From NCBI RefSeq assembly GCF_029909975.1, contig NZ_CP094516.1:5704001-5768000 (forward strand): DNA of 64,000 bases, read 5' to 3'. The translations under genes were made by a program, and so were the position numbers. The notes under the pieces were generated by a model. It was not told where the DNA came from. It saw only the letters and a program-made list of their open reading frames with translations, and searched no databases. Position 1 is the stretch's first letter. Every line of letters begins with the position of its first letter. Source of the DNA: Bradyrhizobium sp. ISRA430. Lineage in GTDB: Bacteria > Pseudomonadota > Alphaproteobacteria > Rhizobiales > Xanthobacteraceae. Positions 8,522-17,278 of the stretch are shown here, piece after piece.

Positions 8522-9682
8522 TCAGGTCTGACCGATCAATTTGCGGAAAGCCGCCGCACCGTCTTGCACCACGTCACGTCCCTTCCAGGCCAGATAGGTC
8601 AGCTTGCCGCTGAGCGAATCGTGGCTGCGCAGGCGGCGCGAACCGAGGATGTGGCCGACATTGGCGGGGAAGCGGCTCACCTCGGCGGACACCAGCGTCG
8701 CGATCGCATCCATCAACTGCTGCAGGCGGATACCCCACTCCGACGGCTCGATCCCGTCGATGCGGACCTTGAGCGCGTATTCGAGATCGTAGATCTGCGC
8801 GAGCAGGTCGCGGGCGACCAGCACGCGATTGTGCCTGAGTGCGATCCGCAGCGCGAGGCGCTTGTCGTCGAGCCGGTCGAGCACCATGGGAACCACGCAG
8901 GCATAGGGCGTGGCGGCGACATCGGTGACGCTCTTGCTCGCGGCGGCCTTGGTGGCGAGGCGTACCAGCTCCCATGACGTCTTCAGGCGCCGGGCCACCA
9001 GCGCCAGTGCAAAGGGCAGCGCTTCGGTGTGCGATTTCCCGAAGGCGTCGAGCTGCGCGGTGATCCTGGCGACCTGGCCATCGTCGAATTTCGAGATAGT
9101 TTGGGGCAGCTTCTCGTTGAATTTCGGCAGCGCGGCGCCGGCGCGCAGCACTTGCAGCATCTTTCTCACGTCGTCGAAGGCGGTGCGCGAGGCCGTGTAT
9201 TGTGCGAGCTTGCTCCGTGCGAGTTCGGTGCCCTCCGCGGAGGCGAGGGTGTTCTCGAGGACCTTGACGACCTTGGTCTGGAAGGTGGCCGCGATCTTCA
9301 GCACCTCCTTCGGATTGTTGGCAGCAACCTGGTCGTTGATCGCCTTGGTATAATCGCGTGCCATGGTCGGCAGCAGGTCGCGGCAGATCCACTCCCAGAT
9401 CGGGGTCAGCGTGTTGCGCGAGATTCGTCCCGCATTGGTGTGCTCGGGCGCGCCGTCCATGAGGAACAGTTCGAGCGGCGCGAAGAAATAGCGCGAGGGA
9501 TTGGTGGCGCGTGCCTGGTTCGATCCCTTGCGGAACTCGGCGCGTAGCCGGGCCTGGATGTCGGCCGAGCCCGGCATGTCGATGCCGCACAGCTCCAACC
9601 GCTCAAGCTCGCTGAGCAGACACTCCCGCGACAGCGGCGTCAGCCTCTGCAAGAACTCCCACAGCCGATTAATCTCGTTCAT
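8522..9682 (-). CDS. Conserved-looking hypothetical protein, 386 residues
   Basis: A soluble, largely helical protein with an N-terminal LWEFLQRLTPLSRECLLSEL segment and a C-terminal SGKLTYLAWKGRDVVQDGAA tail. There is no signal peptide or membrane helix. ATG 9682 has GGAAG about ten bases upstream; a TTG nine bases earlier is also in frame. Coding bias is strong and the frame runs the full length, so it is a real gene. I do not recognise a domain. It stands alone between the MHS transporter and the LuxR-type regulator. Confidence 0.75.
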   Translation of the reverse strand: MNEINRLWEFLQRLTPLSRECLLSELERLELCGIDMPGSADIQARLRAEFRKGSNQARATNPSRYFFAPLELFLMDGAPEHTNAGRISRNTLTPIWEWICRDLLPTMARDYTKAINDQVAANNPKEVLKIAATFQTKVVKVLENTLASAEGTELARSKLAQYTASRTAFDDVRKMLQVLRAGAALPKFNEKLPQTISKFDDGQVARITAQLDAFGKSHTEALPFALALVARRLKTSWELVRLATKAAASKSVTDVAATPYACVVPMVLDRLDDKRLALRIALRHNRVLVARDLLAQIYDLEYALKVRIDGIEPSEWGIRLQQLMDAIATLVSAEVSRFPANVGHILGSRRLRSHDSLSGKLTYLAWKGRDVVQDGAAAFRKLIGQT

Positions 9683-10021
9683 GGCACGCAATCTTCCGCA
9701 GCGTTTCCTGCAGGCCGTGTGGCCCCCATGCGTGGAGGCATTCGCGCGCTCTCAACCGTGGCTAAGAGAAGCAAGTTGCCGTTAATTAATCCGTAAAGTC
9801 CGGGGTTGAGCGTGGGCCCGGCTGGATCGGCCGTTAAGGATACCCGCCCGATTGCCTAGCAATTGGGCAAATCCATCAACCATTGCATAGCCGGGGTCGG
9901 CGTCTCGCAAGCACAAATTGTGCCCGCGCCGGTGTTTCAGCACAAAGCTGCCAAAATTACCGTAGTCTTACGGAGCAAAAAGTTAACCACAGACCGCCCC
10001 CGGTTCCGCTAAACGATTCGT
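9683..10021. other. Intergenic region with divergent promoters likely
   Basis: 339 bases separate two divergent genes. The stretch is A/T-rich for this genome, with TTAATTAAT near 9783 and TTACCGTAGTCTTACGG near 9957. A small perfect palindrome, CACAAATTGTG, sits at 9912-9922 and could bind a regulator. No gene is seen. Confidence 0.4.
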
Positions 10022-10648
10022 ATGGGGCACGAGGATGATACGGCTGCCGATTCGCGGCCGTCGGGATGGTACGAAAGCGGCGCTTCTCCGCATGAAGAGC
10101 TCGATCTCGTCCGGCTGAACGCCGCCCGCGCCAAGGCCGCCGACGAGATGGCTGCCGCGATCGCCCGCGAACTCAACGGTCCCCTGACCGCACTCCTGCT
10201 CTACATGGGCGAGATCAAGCATCACAGCGATCAGCTCTCGCCGGCCTCCGGCGACCGTGCGTATTTGCAGCGGGTGGTGGAGAATGCGCTGACGCAGACC
10301 GAGCGCGTTTGCAGCCTGGTCAAGCAGCTAGCCGGTCCACTGAAGAATGCACTGCCCGTGCCGGCTGCGCCCGAGGATGTCGAGTCGAAGGCGAGCCGGT
10401 CGTCGCAGGCGTCCCGCAGCATTGCTGGACCCGCGTTCTCCGGCGTGTCGGGCCAGAAGCGTCTGACCAAGCGCGAGCGCGAGGTGCTGCGGCTGATCAG
10501 CGAAGGCTATTCGAACAAGCAGGGTGCGTTGCGGATGCAGATCAGCCCGCGCACGTTCGAGAGCCATCGGGCCGAGGCCATGCGCAAGCTCGGCGCGCGC
10601 AACACGGCGGATCTCGTCCGCGCCGCGCTGCTGCATTCGATCGATTGA
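10022..10648 (+). CDS. LuxR-type regulator fused to degenerate HisKA domain
   Basis: 208 residues. Residues about 33-110 resemble a histidine-kinase dimerisation helix pair, including AIARELNGPLTALLLYMGEI. In a kinase the H-box would read H-E-L-N-x-P-L; here Arg49 replaces the phosphorylated histidine. There is no ATPase domain. Residues about 143-205 are a LuxR helix-turn-helix (LTKREREVLRLISEGYSN, then ISPRTFESHRAEAMRKLGAR). The protein therefore looks like a dimerising DNA-binding factor built from a dead kinase half. No strong ribosome site precedes ATG 10022. Confidence 0.8.
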   Translation: MGHEDDTAADSRPSGWYESGASPHEELDLVRLNAARAKAADEMAAAIARELNGPLTALLLYMGEIKHHSDQLSPASGDRAYLQRVVENALTQTERVCSLVKQLAGPLKNALPVPAAPEDVESKASRSSQASRSIAGPAFSGVSGQKRLTKREREVLRLISEGYSNKQGALRMQISPRTFESHRAEAMRKLGARNTADLVRAALLHSID

Positions 10649-10700
10649 GGCGGTTGTCTGCGCCGCCGGGCGCCGCGGCGGAAGGTCAGCCCGATGGCGC

Positions 10701-10949
10701 TCAGAAATAATCTTCGGCGAAAGGGCGCCCGCGCAGGCTGGGCCGCTGCGGCTTGGCCTCTTCCTTCGGCGCACTCGGGATGATGGTGATGATCCACCGC
10801 GGGGGCACGCTGGACTCCTGCTCCAGCACCGAACGCACGAAACCGGTCACCGTCGACCCGCCCGTTTTCACGGTCGCCGTCCGGCCGTTGAACTGCGCGA
10901 TGCGGAAGCGACGGACCTCCTTCTGGTCCGCAGTCTCGTAGGTGAACAT
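10701..10949 (-). CDS. Small hypothetical protein, 82 residues
   Basis: ATG 10949 is preceded by AGGAGG, a near-perfect ribosome site, so the upstream in-frame start at 10982 is rejected. The protein is mostly beta-strand in character (FRIAQFNGRTATVKTGG, RWIITIIPSAP) with a charged tail ending RGRPFAEDYF. Function is unknown. Its 3' end faces the LuxR-type gene with a 52-base gap. Confidence 0.65.
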   Translation of the reverse strand: MFTYETADQKEVRRFRIAQFNGRTATVKTGGSTVTGFVRSVLEQESSVPPRWIITIIPSAPKEEAKPQRPSLRGRPFAEDYF

Positions 10950-11046
10950 GGAAACCCTCCTGGTTTCCGCGACTATCGCCATCTATGATTAGCCAGGTAT
11001 GAAAATCCCAAACCGTAGAAGTACGGCGGGTTTGCACGCTGGGTGG

Positions 11047-11523
11047 CTAGCCAGGCTGCTCCTGCGCCAGCGCGGCGGCGTAGGCTAGATCCATTTGCGC
11101 GATGAGATCGCCGAACCCATCGTCGCTGAGCGCCGCCGCGCTACGCTCCAGCGCCAGTGCCAGCGCCGCGAGGCGGAGATAGCCGAATGACCTCGCCGTG
11201 CTCTTCAGCGAATGCGCTTCGCGCTCGATCCTGGCACGGTGCGCAGCGGGCGCGAGCGTGCGGAACAGTTTTAGCCGCGCGGAAGTATCGCTCCAGAACA
11301 CGGCGCGCACTTCGCGGGCGCCGTCCTCGCCGATCTCGCGCACGAGCGCATCGAACGCGGTCGGCTCGCGCAGAGGCTCGGTGTCGAGGTCGTGCGACGT
11401 GGTCGCGAATGTGGCTTCAAGCACGGTTTTGTCTGTTCCGGTCGCGGTTGGATGCGCGGCCCACAACGGGCGCGGCGCTTCCTGCTGTCTACGACACGGG
11501 AATTTCAGTTCCGGTAGCAACAC
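11047..11523 (-). CDS. Hpt-domain phosphotransfer protein
   Basis: The C-terminal about 110 residues form an Hpt helical bundle with the motif EAHSLKSTARSFGYLRLA, whose His is the expected phosphoacceptor. Stand-alone Hpt proteins relay phosphoryl groups between receivers and hybrid kinases; the window holds several receivers and a hybrid kinase that could be partners (inference). The start is uncertain: GTG 11523 gives 158 residues, and GTG 11424 would give a shorter protein that still contains the full Hpt domain. The N-terminal 33 residues look non-conserved. Confidence 0.7.
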   Translation of the reverse strand: MLLPELKFPCRRQQEAPRPLWAAHPTATGTDKTVLEATFATTSHDLDTEPLREPTAFDALVREIGEDGAREVRAVFWSDTSARLKLFRTLAPAAHRARIEREAHSLKSTARSFGYLRLAALALALERSAAALSDDGFGDLIAQMDLAYAAALAQEQPG

Positions 11524-11580
11524 AGTTGGTGTTTGCAGGCCATTGTTAGCCGCCAGTTTACCAAAGGCCGCTGGTGCCGA

Positions 11581-12285
11581 TCATCTGCCCAGCAGTCTGT
11601 CGTACTGAGCCTTCACCGTGCCGTAGCACTCGCACGCCGTCTGGCGTAGCCCCTCCAGATTGAGGATCTGGATGTGTCCGCGGCTGTATTGGATGAAATT
11701 TGCGTGCTGCAAGCTGTTGGCGACAAGCGATACACTGTTGCGCCGCGCACCGATCATCTGCGCCAGCGCCTCCTGCGTCAGCAGCAGCCGGTGGTCTCCC
11801 GACAGATCGTGGGTGTGTAGCAGGCATCGCGACAGCCGCGCTTCGACGGGGTGAGCGGCGTTGCAGCCCGCGGTCTGCTGCACCTGGGCATAGACCGCCA
11901 GTCCATGGCGGGTCAGCAGCGACCGCAGGGTGCTGCTCTGGTCGGCCGCGGCGCGCAACCTGTCGAGATCCATCGTGGATGCGACGCCAGGCAGCAGGAC
12001 TATCGCGGTGTTCAGCGCGTATGGCTCACCCATCGTCGACAGCGTTCCGAGCAGGCTGTCGCGCCCGATCATGGCGACCTGGACATGCTCTCCCTTGGCG
12101 AGCTTCACGACCAGCGAAATGACGCCGCGGTGAGGAAAGTAGGCGCGCCTGAGGACTTCGCCGGTCTCGACCAGAACGGCGTCGTGCGGCAGATCGACCG
12201 TGCGCAGGTGGGCACGGATCAATTCATAGTCGTCTGCCGACAGCGCGGAAAGGAAACCGTTGGATGGGCGCCCCATCGTTTCCAA
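11581..12285 (-). CDS. Crp/Fnr-family transcriptional regulator
   Basis: An N-terminal cyclic-nucleotide-binding-like beta roll (residues about 10-140, FPHRGVISLVVKLAKGEHVQ) is followed by a C-terminal Crp-type winged helix (TQEALAQMIGARRNSVSLVANSL). The phosphate-binding R/S loop of true cAMP receptors is not evident and there is no N-terminal Fe-S cysteine set, so the ligand is unknown. The tail has LRQTACECYGTV. TTG 12285 has GGAGG six to seven bases upstream; ATG 12276 is 16 bases from it, so TTG is preferred. Confidence 0.82.
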   Translation of the reverse strand: METMGRPSNGFLSALSADDYELIRAHLRTVDLPHDAVLVETGEVLRRAYFPHRGVISLVVKLAKGEHVQVAMIGRDSLLGTLSTMGEPYALNTAIVLLPGVASTMDLDRLRAAADQSSTLRSLLTRHGLAVYAQVQQTAGCNAAHPVEARLSRCLLHTHDLSGDHRLLLTQEALAQMIGARRNSVSLVANSLQHANFIQYSRGHIQILNLEGLRQTACECYGTVKAQYDRLLGR

Positions 12286-13511
12286 AAGCTGCCTCCGTTT
12301 CTTCCGCCGAAGAATCCGTGACGCGAAGTCCCCGCCTTATTCCGCTGCACGTGCAAGTTCCACCATGGTCCGGCCGGGATATATTGGCAATTGGTACAAA
12401 GTGTCCGTGTATGCACAGGCTGTCGATTGATACGGCGTCGTTGCGCGTCCGCATGAGACCGGATGGTGTGTCATGCTCTTCGCTGCCCTGGTCCGTGATG
12501 CTCCCTTGGCCACGAAATGGCAATCGCAGGGTGTCATGTCCAGCGAGAGGTGGATATGCCGCAACGCAAAGCCAGCCTCATCTAGGACAGTTTCTCTCAC
12601 CATTCGAATCCCTGACAAAACAGCCCACCGGCGGGGCAATCGGGTGCCGCAAGCCATTCGTCATATGGTTGCATGAATTAATAGATAACAACAAGGGTTG
12701 TGTACCTCATATGCCCGCTAAACGGCAGACAGCTTGTCGCATGTTCGGCGGGAAAAGCGTGGCGCCCCAATTGGCTTTCGCGCGTCGCTAGTTCCTGTGC
12801 GCATGCGCAGGAAAAAGCTGCAATGGCGCTTCATGCCAGCGAAACACAGCAAGCTCGCTACTCCGTGTGATGTCAGTCTTTGAACGATGCTCGAGATCCG
12901 CGCCGCCCGTTGCTTGCGCAAGCTCTTCGCGCCGGAAGCGTTGCTCACTGTCATCAACGAGTGCCTGATGCAATGTGACATCGGGGGCTCCATTGCGAGC
13001 ACGCCTGCGTTAATGCGTCATTGCCGGTCGTGCGCTCGCGGTAAGCATTGGTTTACTGCCCCGGGCAGATAGCGCGGCGCCTCTTCGCCTGGAGCGTCTC
13101 TCGAATGCAACGCCGATTGCGCGCGATTTGAGTCAACTCGTGCGAGCAGCGCACATCGTCATTCACGACCGCTGCTTTCGCGCGCGCAGCATACAGTTGT
13201 TAGCGGCGCCTTTACCGAACCCGTCACCTCCGCAAAAGTCTGCCGCTGGCGGCTCGACAACGTCGCGCCGCGCAGGGGAAGGCAGGACTTGTATTCAATA
13301 TCCGTATTAGCACGGAGGATGAAATTAACGGGACCGTGAAATGGGATGTCTAACGATCCAGGAGAGGGCTTCCGCCGATCCTTAAGCGCGGCTCGAGCAT
13401 CGTCAGCGATACCCTCCGCTTGGAAGGTGCCGGTCTCGAAACGCCTAGCGGCGGACGGGATCAAGGGCCGACAAGCCGGCCACGAAAGTCCAGGTTAGTA
13501 AGGCGTACCTC
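12286..13511. other. 1.2-kb region without a supported gene
   Basis: No open frame here has both a credible ribosome site and recognisable protein character. GC at third positions is low in all candidate frames. 12650-12720 is notably A/T-rich (GAATTAATAGATAAC) and could hold a promoter or decayed sequence. A 50-codon frame at 13346-13498 lies just before cheA. The length is unusual for this otherwise compact region; it may be a decayed insertion or a long cheA leader. Confidence 0.5.
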
Positions 13512-16316
13512 ATGGATGATCTGTTGCGGGAGTTTTTGACGGAGACCAGCGAGAGCCTGGACACCGTCGACAATCAATTGGTGAAGTTCGAGCAGGAGCC
13601 GAACAACGCCAAGATCCTGGATAACATCTTCCGCCTGGTCCACACCATCAAGGGGACGTGCGGATTTTTGGGACTGCCGCGGCTGGAAGCGCTGGCGCAT
13701 GCCGGCGAGACCCTGATGGGCAAGTTCCGCGACGGCATGCCGGTGACGGGCCAAGCGGTGACGGTGATCCTGTCCTCGATCGACCGCATCAAGGAGATTT
13801 TGGCCGGGCTCGAGGCCACCGAGGCCGAGCCCGAGGGCAATGACCGCGACCTGATCGAGAAGCTGGAGGCGATGGTCGCGCAGGGCATGGCGGCGATGGC
13901 GGCGGGGAGTGCGCCCGTCACTGAGGCGCCGCCGCTGGCGCCGGACGCCCCGGCCGCCGCCGCGCCGGCGATGACCACCGGCGCGCTGGTCGCGCAGACG
14001 CTGGAGCGTCCGCTGCGCCCGGGCGAGGTGTCGCTGGACGAGCTCGAGCGCGCCTTCCGCGAGACCGCGATCGAAGTGCCGATGCCGGTCGCCAAGGCCG
14101 ACGTCAAGGCCGACGTCAAGGCCGACGTTAAGGCCGACGTTAAGGCCGAGCCGGCGCCGGCCAACGCGACCGCCAAGGAGGTTGCCAAACCCGCCGCCAA
14201 GGCCGCGCCCAAGAGGTCGATGGCCGACGAGACCGCCGCCGAGGGCGACCGCGTCGCCAACCAGTCGATCCGCGTCAACGTGGACACGCTGGAGCATTTG
14301 ATGACCATGGTCTCCGAGCTGGTGCTGACCCGCAACCAGCTCCTGGAGATCTCCCGCCGCAACGAGGACACCGAGTTCAAGGTGCCGTTGCAGCGGCTGT
14401 CCAACGTCACCGCCGAGCTGCAGGAGGGCGTCATGAAGACGCGGATGCAGCCGATCGGCAATGCCTGGCAGAAGCTGCCGCGCATCGTGCGCGATCTGTC
14501 GAGCGAGCTCGGCAAGCAGATCGAGCTCGAGATGCACGGCGCCGACACCGAGCTCGACCGCCAGGTGCTCGACCTGATCAAGGATCCGCTCACCCACATG
14601 GTGCGCAACTCCGCCGATCATGGCCTGGAGACCCCGGCCGAGCGCCTCGCGGCCGGCAAGGGCGAGCAGGGCACCATCCGCCTGTCGGCCTATCACGAGG
14701 GCGGCCACATCATCATCTGCATCGCCGACAACGGCAGAGGCCTCAACACCGAGAAGATCAAGGCCAAGGCGCTCGCTAGCGGTCTCGTCACCGAGGCCGA
14801 GCTCGAGAAGATGAGCGAAGCCCAGATCCACAAGTTCATCTTCGCGCCGGGCTTCTCCACCGCGGCCGCCATCACCTCGGTGTCGGGGCGCGGCGTCGGC
14901 ATGGACGTGGTGCGCACCAATATCGACCAGATCGGCGGCACCATCGACATCAAGTCGGTCGCCGGCGAGGGCTCCTCGGTCACCATCAAGATCCCGCTGA
15001 CCCTGGCGATCGTCTCGGCGCTGATCGTCGAGGCCGCCGGCGACCGCTTCGCCATCCCGCAACTGTCCGTGGTCGAGCTGGTGCGGGCCCGCGCCAACTC
15101 CGAGCACCGCATCGAGCGCATCAAGGACACCGCGGTCTTGCGCCTGCGCAACAAGCTGCTGCCGCTGATCCACCTCAAGAAGCTCCTGAAGATCGACGAC
15201 GGCGCCGCTAGCGATCCCGAGAACGGCTTCATCGTGGTGACCCAGGTCGGCAGCCAGACCTTCGGCATCGTCGTCGACGGCGTGTTCCACACCGAGGAGA
15301 TCGTGGTCAAGCCGATGTCGACCAAGCTGCGCCACATCGACATGTTCTCCGGCAACACCATTCTGGGCGATGGCGCCGTCATCATGATCATCGACCCCAA
15401 CGGCATCGCCAAGGCGCTCGGCGCCGCCGGCGCCTCGGCCCACGACATGGCCGATGACGCCGCCGCCCATCACATCGGCACTGGCGAGCAGACCACCTCG
15501 CTGCTGGTGTTCCGCGCCGGCACCAGCCAGCCCAAGGCGGTGCCGCTCGGCCTCGTCACCCGCCTCGAGGAGCTGCCCGCCGACAAGATCGAGTTCAGTA
15601 ACGGCCGCTACATGGTGCAGTACCGCGAGCAGCTCATGCCGCTGGTCGCGATGGAGGGCGTCAGCATCGCTTCGCAGGGCGCGCAGCCGATCCTGGTGTT
15701 CGCCGACGACGGCCGCTCGATGGGCCTCGTCGTCGACGAGATCATCGACATCGTCGAGGAACGGCTCAACATCGAGGTCGGCGGCACCGGCAGCGGCATT
15801 TTGGGCTCGGCCGTGATCAAGGGCCAGGCCACCGAGGTGATCGATGTCGGCCACTTCCTGCCGATGGCGTTCGCCGACTGGTTCACCCGCAAGGAGATGA
15901 AGCCGTCGATGGCCTCGCAGTCGGTGCTCTTGGTCGACGACTCAGCGTTCTTCCGCAACATGCTGGCCCCGGTGCTGAAAGCCGCCGGCTACCGGGTCCG
16001 CACCGCGGCCGGCGCGCAGGAGGCCCTCGCGACGCTGCGCGCGGGCCAGAGCTTCGACGTGGTGCTGACCGACATCGAGATGCCCGACATGAACGGGTTC
16101 GAGTTCGCCGAGGCGCTGCGCACCGACCACAATCTCGCCGCGATGCCGATCATCGGCCTGTCGGCGCTGGTCTCGCCGGCGGCGATCGAGCGCGGCCGCC
16201 AGGCCGGCTTCCACGACTATGTCGCCAAGTTCGACCGCCCCGGCCTGATCGCGGCGCTGAAGGAACAGACCGCCACCGCCGCCGGCGCCGCCGAGCTGAG
16301 CCGGGCGGCGGCGTAA
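13512..16316 (+). CDS. cheA: Hybrid chemotaxis kinase CheA with C-terminal receiver
   Basis: 934 residues. Domains in order: Hpt (about 1-105, His44 in LVHTIKGTCGFL); a linker rich in Ala, Lys and Asp with four KADV repeats (about 195-211); dimerisation domain (about 250-320); ATPase (about 360-500, with NSADHGLETP, IADNGRGLN and GRGVGMDVV); a CheW-like domain (about 505-640); a second CheW-like segment (about 655-795); and a receiver (about 800-925, Asp854 in VVLTDIEMPDMNG). It autophosphorylates on Hpt and passes phosphate to CheY or to its own receiver. The C-terminal receiver is typical of non-flagellar or alternative-function systems. It begins a tight cheA-W-Y-R cluster. Confidence 0.95.
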   Translation: MDDLLREFLTETSESLDTVDNQLVKFEQEPNNAKILDNIFRLVHTIKGTCGFLGLPRLEALAHAGETLMGKFRDGMPVTGQAVTVILSSIDRIKEILAGLEATEAEPEGNDRDLIEKLEAMVAQGMAAMAAGSAPVTEAPPLAPDAPAAAAPAMTTGALVAQTLERPLRPGEVSLDELERAFRETAIEVPMPVAKADVKADVKADVKADVKAEPAPANATAKEVAKPAAKAAPKRSMADETAAEGDRVANQSIRVNVDTLEHLMTMVSELVLTRNQLLEISRRNEDTEFKVPLQRLSNVTAELQEGVMKTRMQPIGNAWQKLPRIVRDLSSELGKQIELEMHGADTELDRQVLDLIKDPLTHMVRNSADHGLETPAERLAAGKGEQGTIRLSAYHEGGHIIICIADNGRGLNTEKIKAKALASGLVTEAELEKMSEAQIHKFIFAPGFSTAAAITSVSGRGVGMDVVRTNIDQIGGTIDIKSVAGEGSSVTIKIPLTLAIVSALIVEAAGDRFAIPQLSVVELVRARANSEHRIERIKDTAVLRLRNKLLPLIHLKKLLKIDDGAASDPENGFIVVTQVGSQTFGIVVDGVFHTEEIVVKPMSTKLRHIDMFSGNTILGDGAVIMIIDPNGIAKALGAAGASAHDMADDAAAHHIGTGEQTTSLLVFRAGTSQPKAVPLGLVTRLEELPADKIEFSNGRYMVQYREQLMPLVAMEGVSIASQGAQPILVFADDGRSMGLVVDEIIDIVEERLNIEVGGTGSGILGSAVIKGQATEVIDVGHFLPMAFADWFTRKEMKPSMASQSVLLVDDSAFFRNMLAPVLKAAGYRVRTAAGAQEALATLRAGQSFDVVLTDIEMPDMNGFEFAEALRTDHNLAAMPIIGLSALVSPAAIERGRQAGFHDYVAKFDRPGLIAALKEQTATAAGAAELSRAAA
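14094..14141 (+). repeat. Four tandem 12-base repeats inside cheA
   Basis: The unit AAGGCCGACGT(C/T) occurs four times head to tail, each encoding KADV, in the linker between Hpt and dimerisation domains. The first two units end in C, the last two in T. Copy number could vary by slippage and change linker length without a frameshift. Confidence 0.85.
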
Positions 16317-16337
16317 AGCGGCAAGGAGATAGGCAAG

Positions 16338-16811
16338 ATGAGCAGCAAGACCCAGTCCAGCGAAGGCGCCATGGTCGAGTACGTCACCGCGATGATCGGC
16401 GGCCAGCTCTTCGGCCTGCCGATCTCCCGCGTCCAGGACGTGTTCATGCCCGAACGCGTCACCCGCGTGCCGCTGGCCTCGCGCGAGATCGCCGGCGTGC
16501 TCAATCTGCGCGGCCGCATCGTCACCGTGATCGACATGCGCGCCCGGCTCGGGCTGCCCAAGGCCGACGACGGCAAGGTGCCGATGGCGGTCGGCGTCGA
16601 CCTGCGCGGCGAATCCTATGGCCTCCTGATCGACCAGATCGGCGAGGTGCTGCGCCTGCTCGAGGACAGCAAAGAGGACAACCCCGTCAACCTCGACCCC
16701 CGCATGGCCAAGCTCGCCGGCGGCGTCCATCGCCTCGACGGACAGCTCATGGTCGTCCTCGACGTCGATCGCGTCCTCGAACTCGAAACCAAAGTGCAGA
16801 TGGCTGCGTGA
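16338..16811 (+). CDS. cheW: Chemotaxis coupling protein CheW
   Basis: 157 residues, a single CheW domain of normal length. Conserved features include GQLFGLPISRVQDVF, GVLNLRGRIVTVIDMRARLG and YGLLIDQIGEVL. It couples CheA to receptors at the inner membrane. The gene starts 21 bases after the cheA stop with an AAGGAG-type site upstream and sits directly ahead of cheY, so it is surely cotranscribed with them. Confidence 0.94.
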   Translation: MSSKTQSSEGAMVEYVTAMIGGQLFGLPISRVQDVFMPERVTRVPLASREIAGVLNLRGRIVTVIDMRARLGLPKADDGKVPMAVGVDLRGESYGLLIDQIGEVLRLLEDSKEDNPVNLDPRMAKLAGGVHRLDGQLMVVLDVDRVLELETKVQMAA

Positions 16812-16844
16812 ACCCCCAACACACATCGAAGCCGGAGAACCAAA

Positions 16845-17231
16845 ATGAAGACATGTTTGGTCGTCGATGATTCCAGCGTCGTGCGCAAGATCGCGCGCCG
16901 GATCCTGGAAGGTCTGCAATTCGAAGTCACCGAGGCCGAGGACGGCGCGAAGGCGCTCGAGATCTGCAAGCAGAAGCTGCCCGATGCGGTGCTGCTCGAC
17001 TGGAACATGCCGGTGATGGATGGCTTCGAGTTCATGGGCCACATGCGCCGCCTGCCCGGCGGCGACCAGCCCAAGGTGGTGTTCTGCACCACCGAGAACA
17101 ACGTGGCCCACATCGCCCAGGCGCTCAGCGGCGGCGCCAATGAGTACATCATGAAGCCGTTCGACAAAGACATCATCGCCGACAAGTTCGCCGAAGTCGG
17201 CTTGATCCCGGTCGGACAAGCCTTTGCCTGA
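16845..17231 (+). CDS. cheY: Chemotaxis response regulator CheY
   Basis: 128 residues, one receiver domain. The acidic pair is in VVDDSS, the phosphoacceptor is Asp52 (LLDWNMPVMDG), the Ser/Thr switch is in FCTTEN, and the conserved lysine is in IMKPF. No output domain, so it acts by protein contact, at the flagellar switch or another target. It sits 33 bases after cheW and before cheR. Confidence 0.92.
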   Translation: MKTCLVVDDSSVVRKIARRILEGLQFEVTEAEDGAKALEICKQKLPDAVLLDWNMPVMDGFEFMGHMRRLPGGDQPKVVFCTTENNVAHIAQALSGGANEYIMKPFDKDIIADKFAEVGLIPVGQAFA

Positions 17232-17278
17232 ATATCTCCGGACCGAGTGTTCCCAGTAAAGCTTGCGAGAGGCTATCC

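Noticed and set aside
12264-12791. 175-codon plus-strand frame upstream of the Crp/Fnr gene
   Set aside because: Overlaps the Crp/Fnr start, weak codon bias, no ribosome site, no recognisable domain.
12718-13002. 94-codon minus-strand frame in the 1.2-kb gap
   Set aside because: Many rare codons, no ribosome site, no family resemblance.
13346-13498. 50-codon frame just before cheA
   Set aside because: No ribosome site and no conserved features that I can see; more likely leader sequence.
13461-15854. Long open frame (797 codons) on the minus strand opposite cheA
   Set aside because: It mirrors cheA, is rich in His, Asp, Leu and Gly typical of antisense frames in GC-rich genes, and has no domain or ribosome site.
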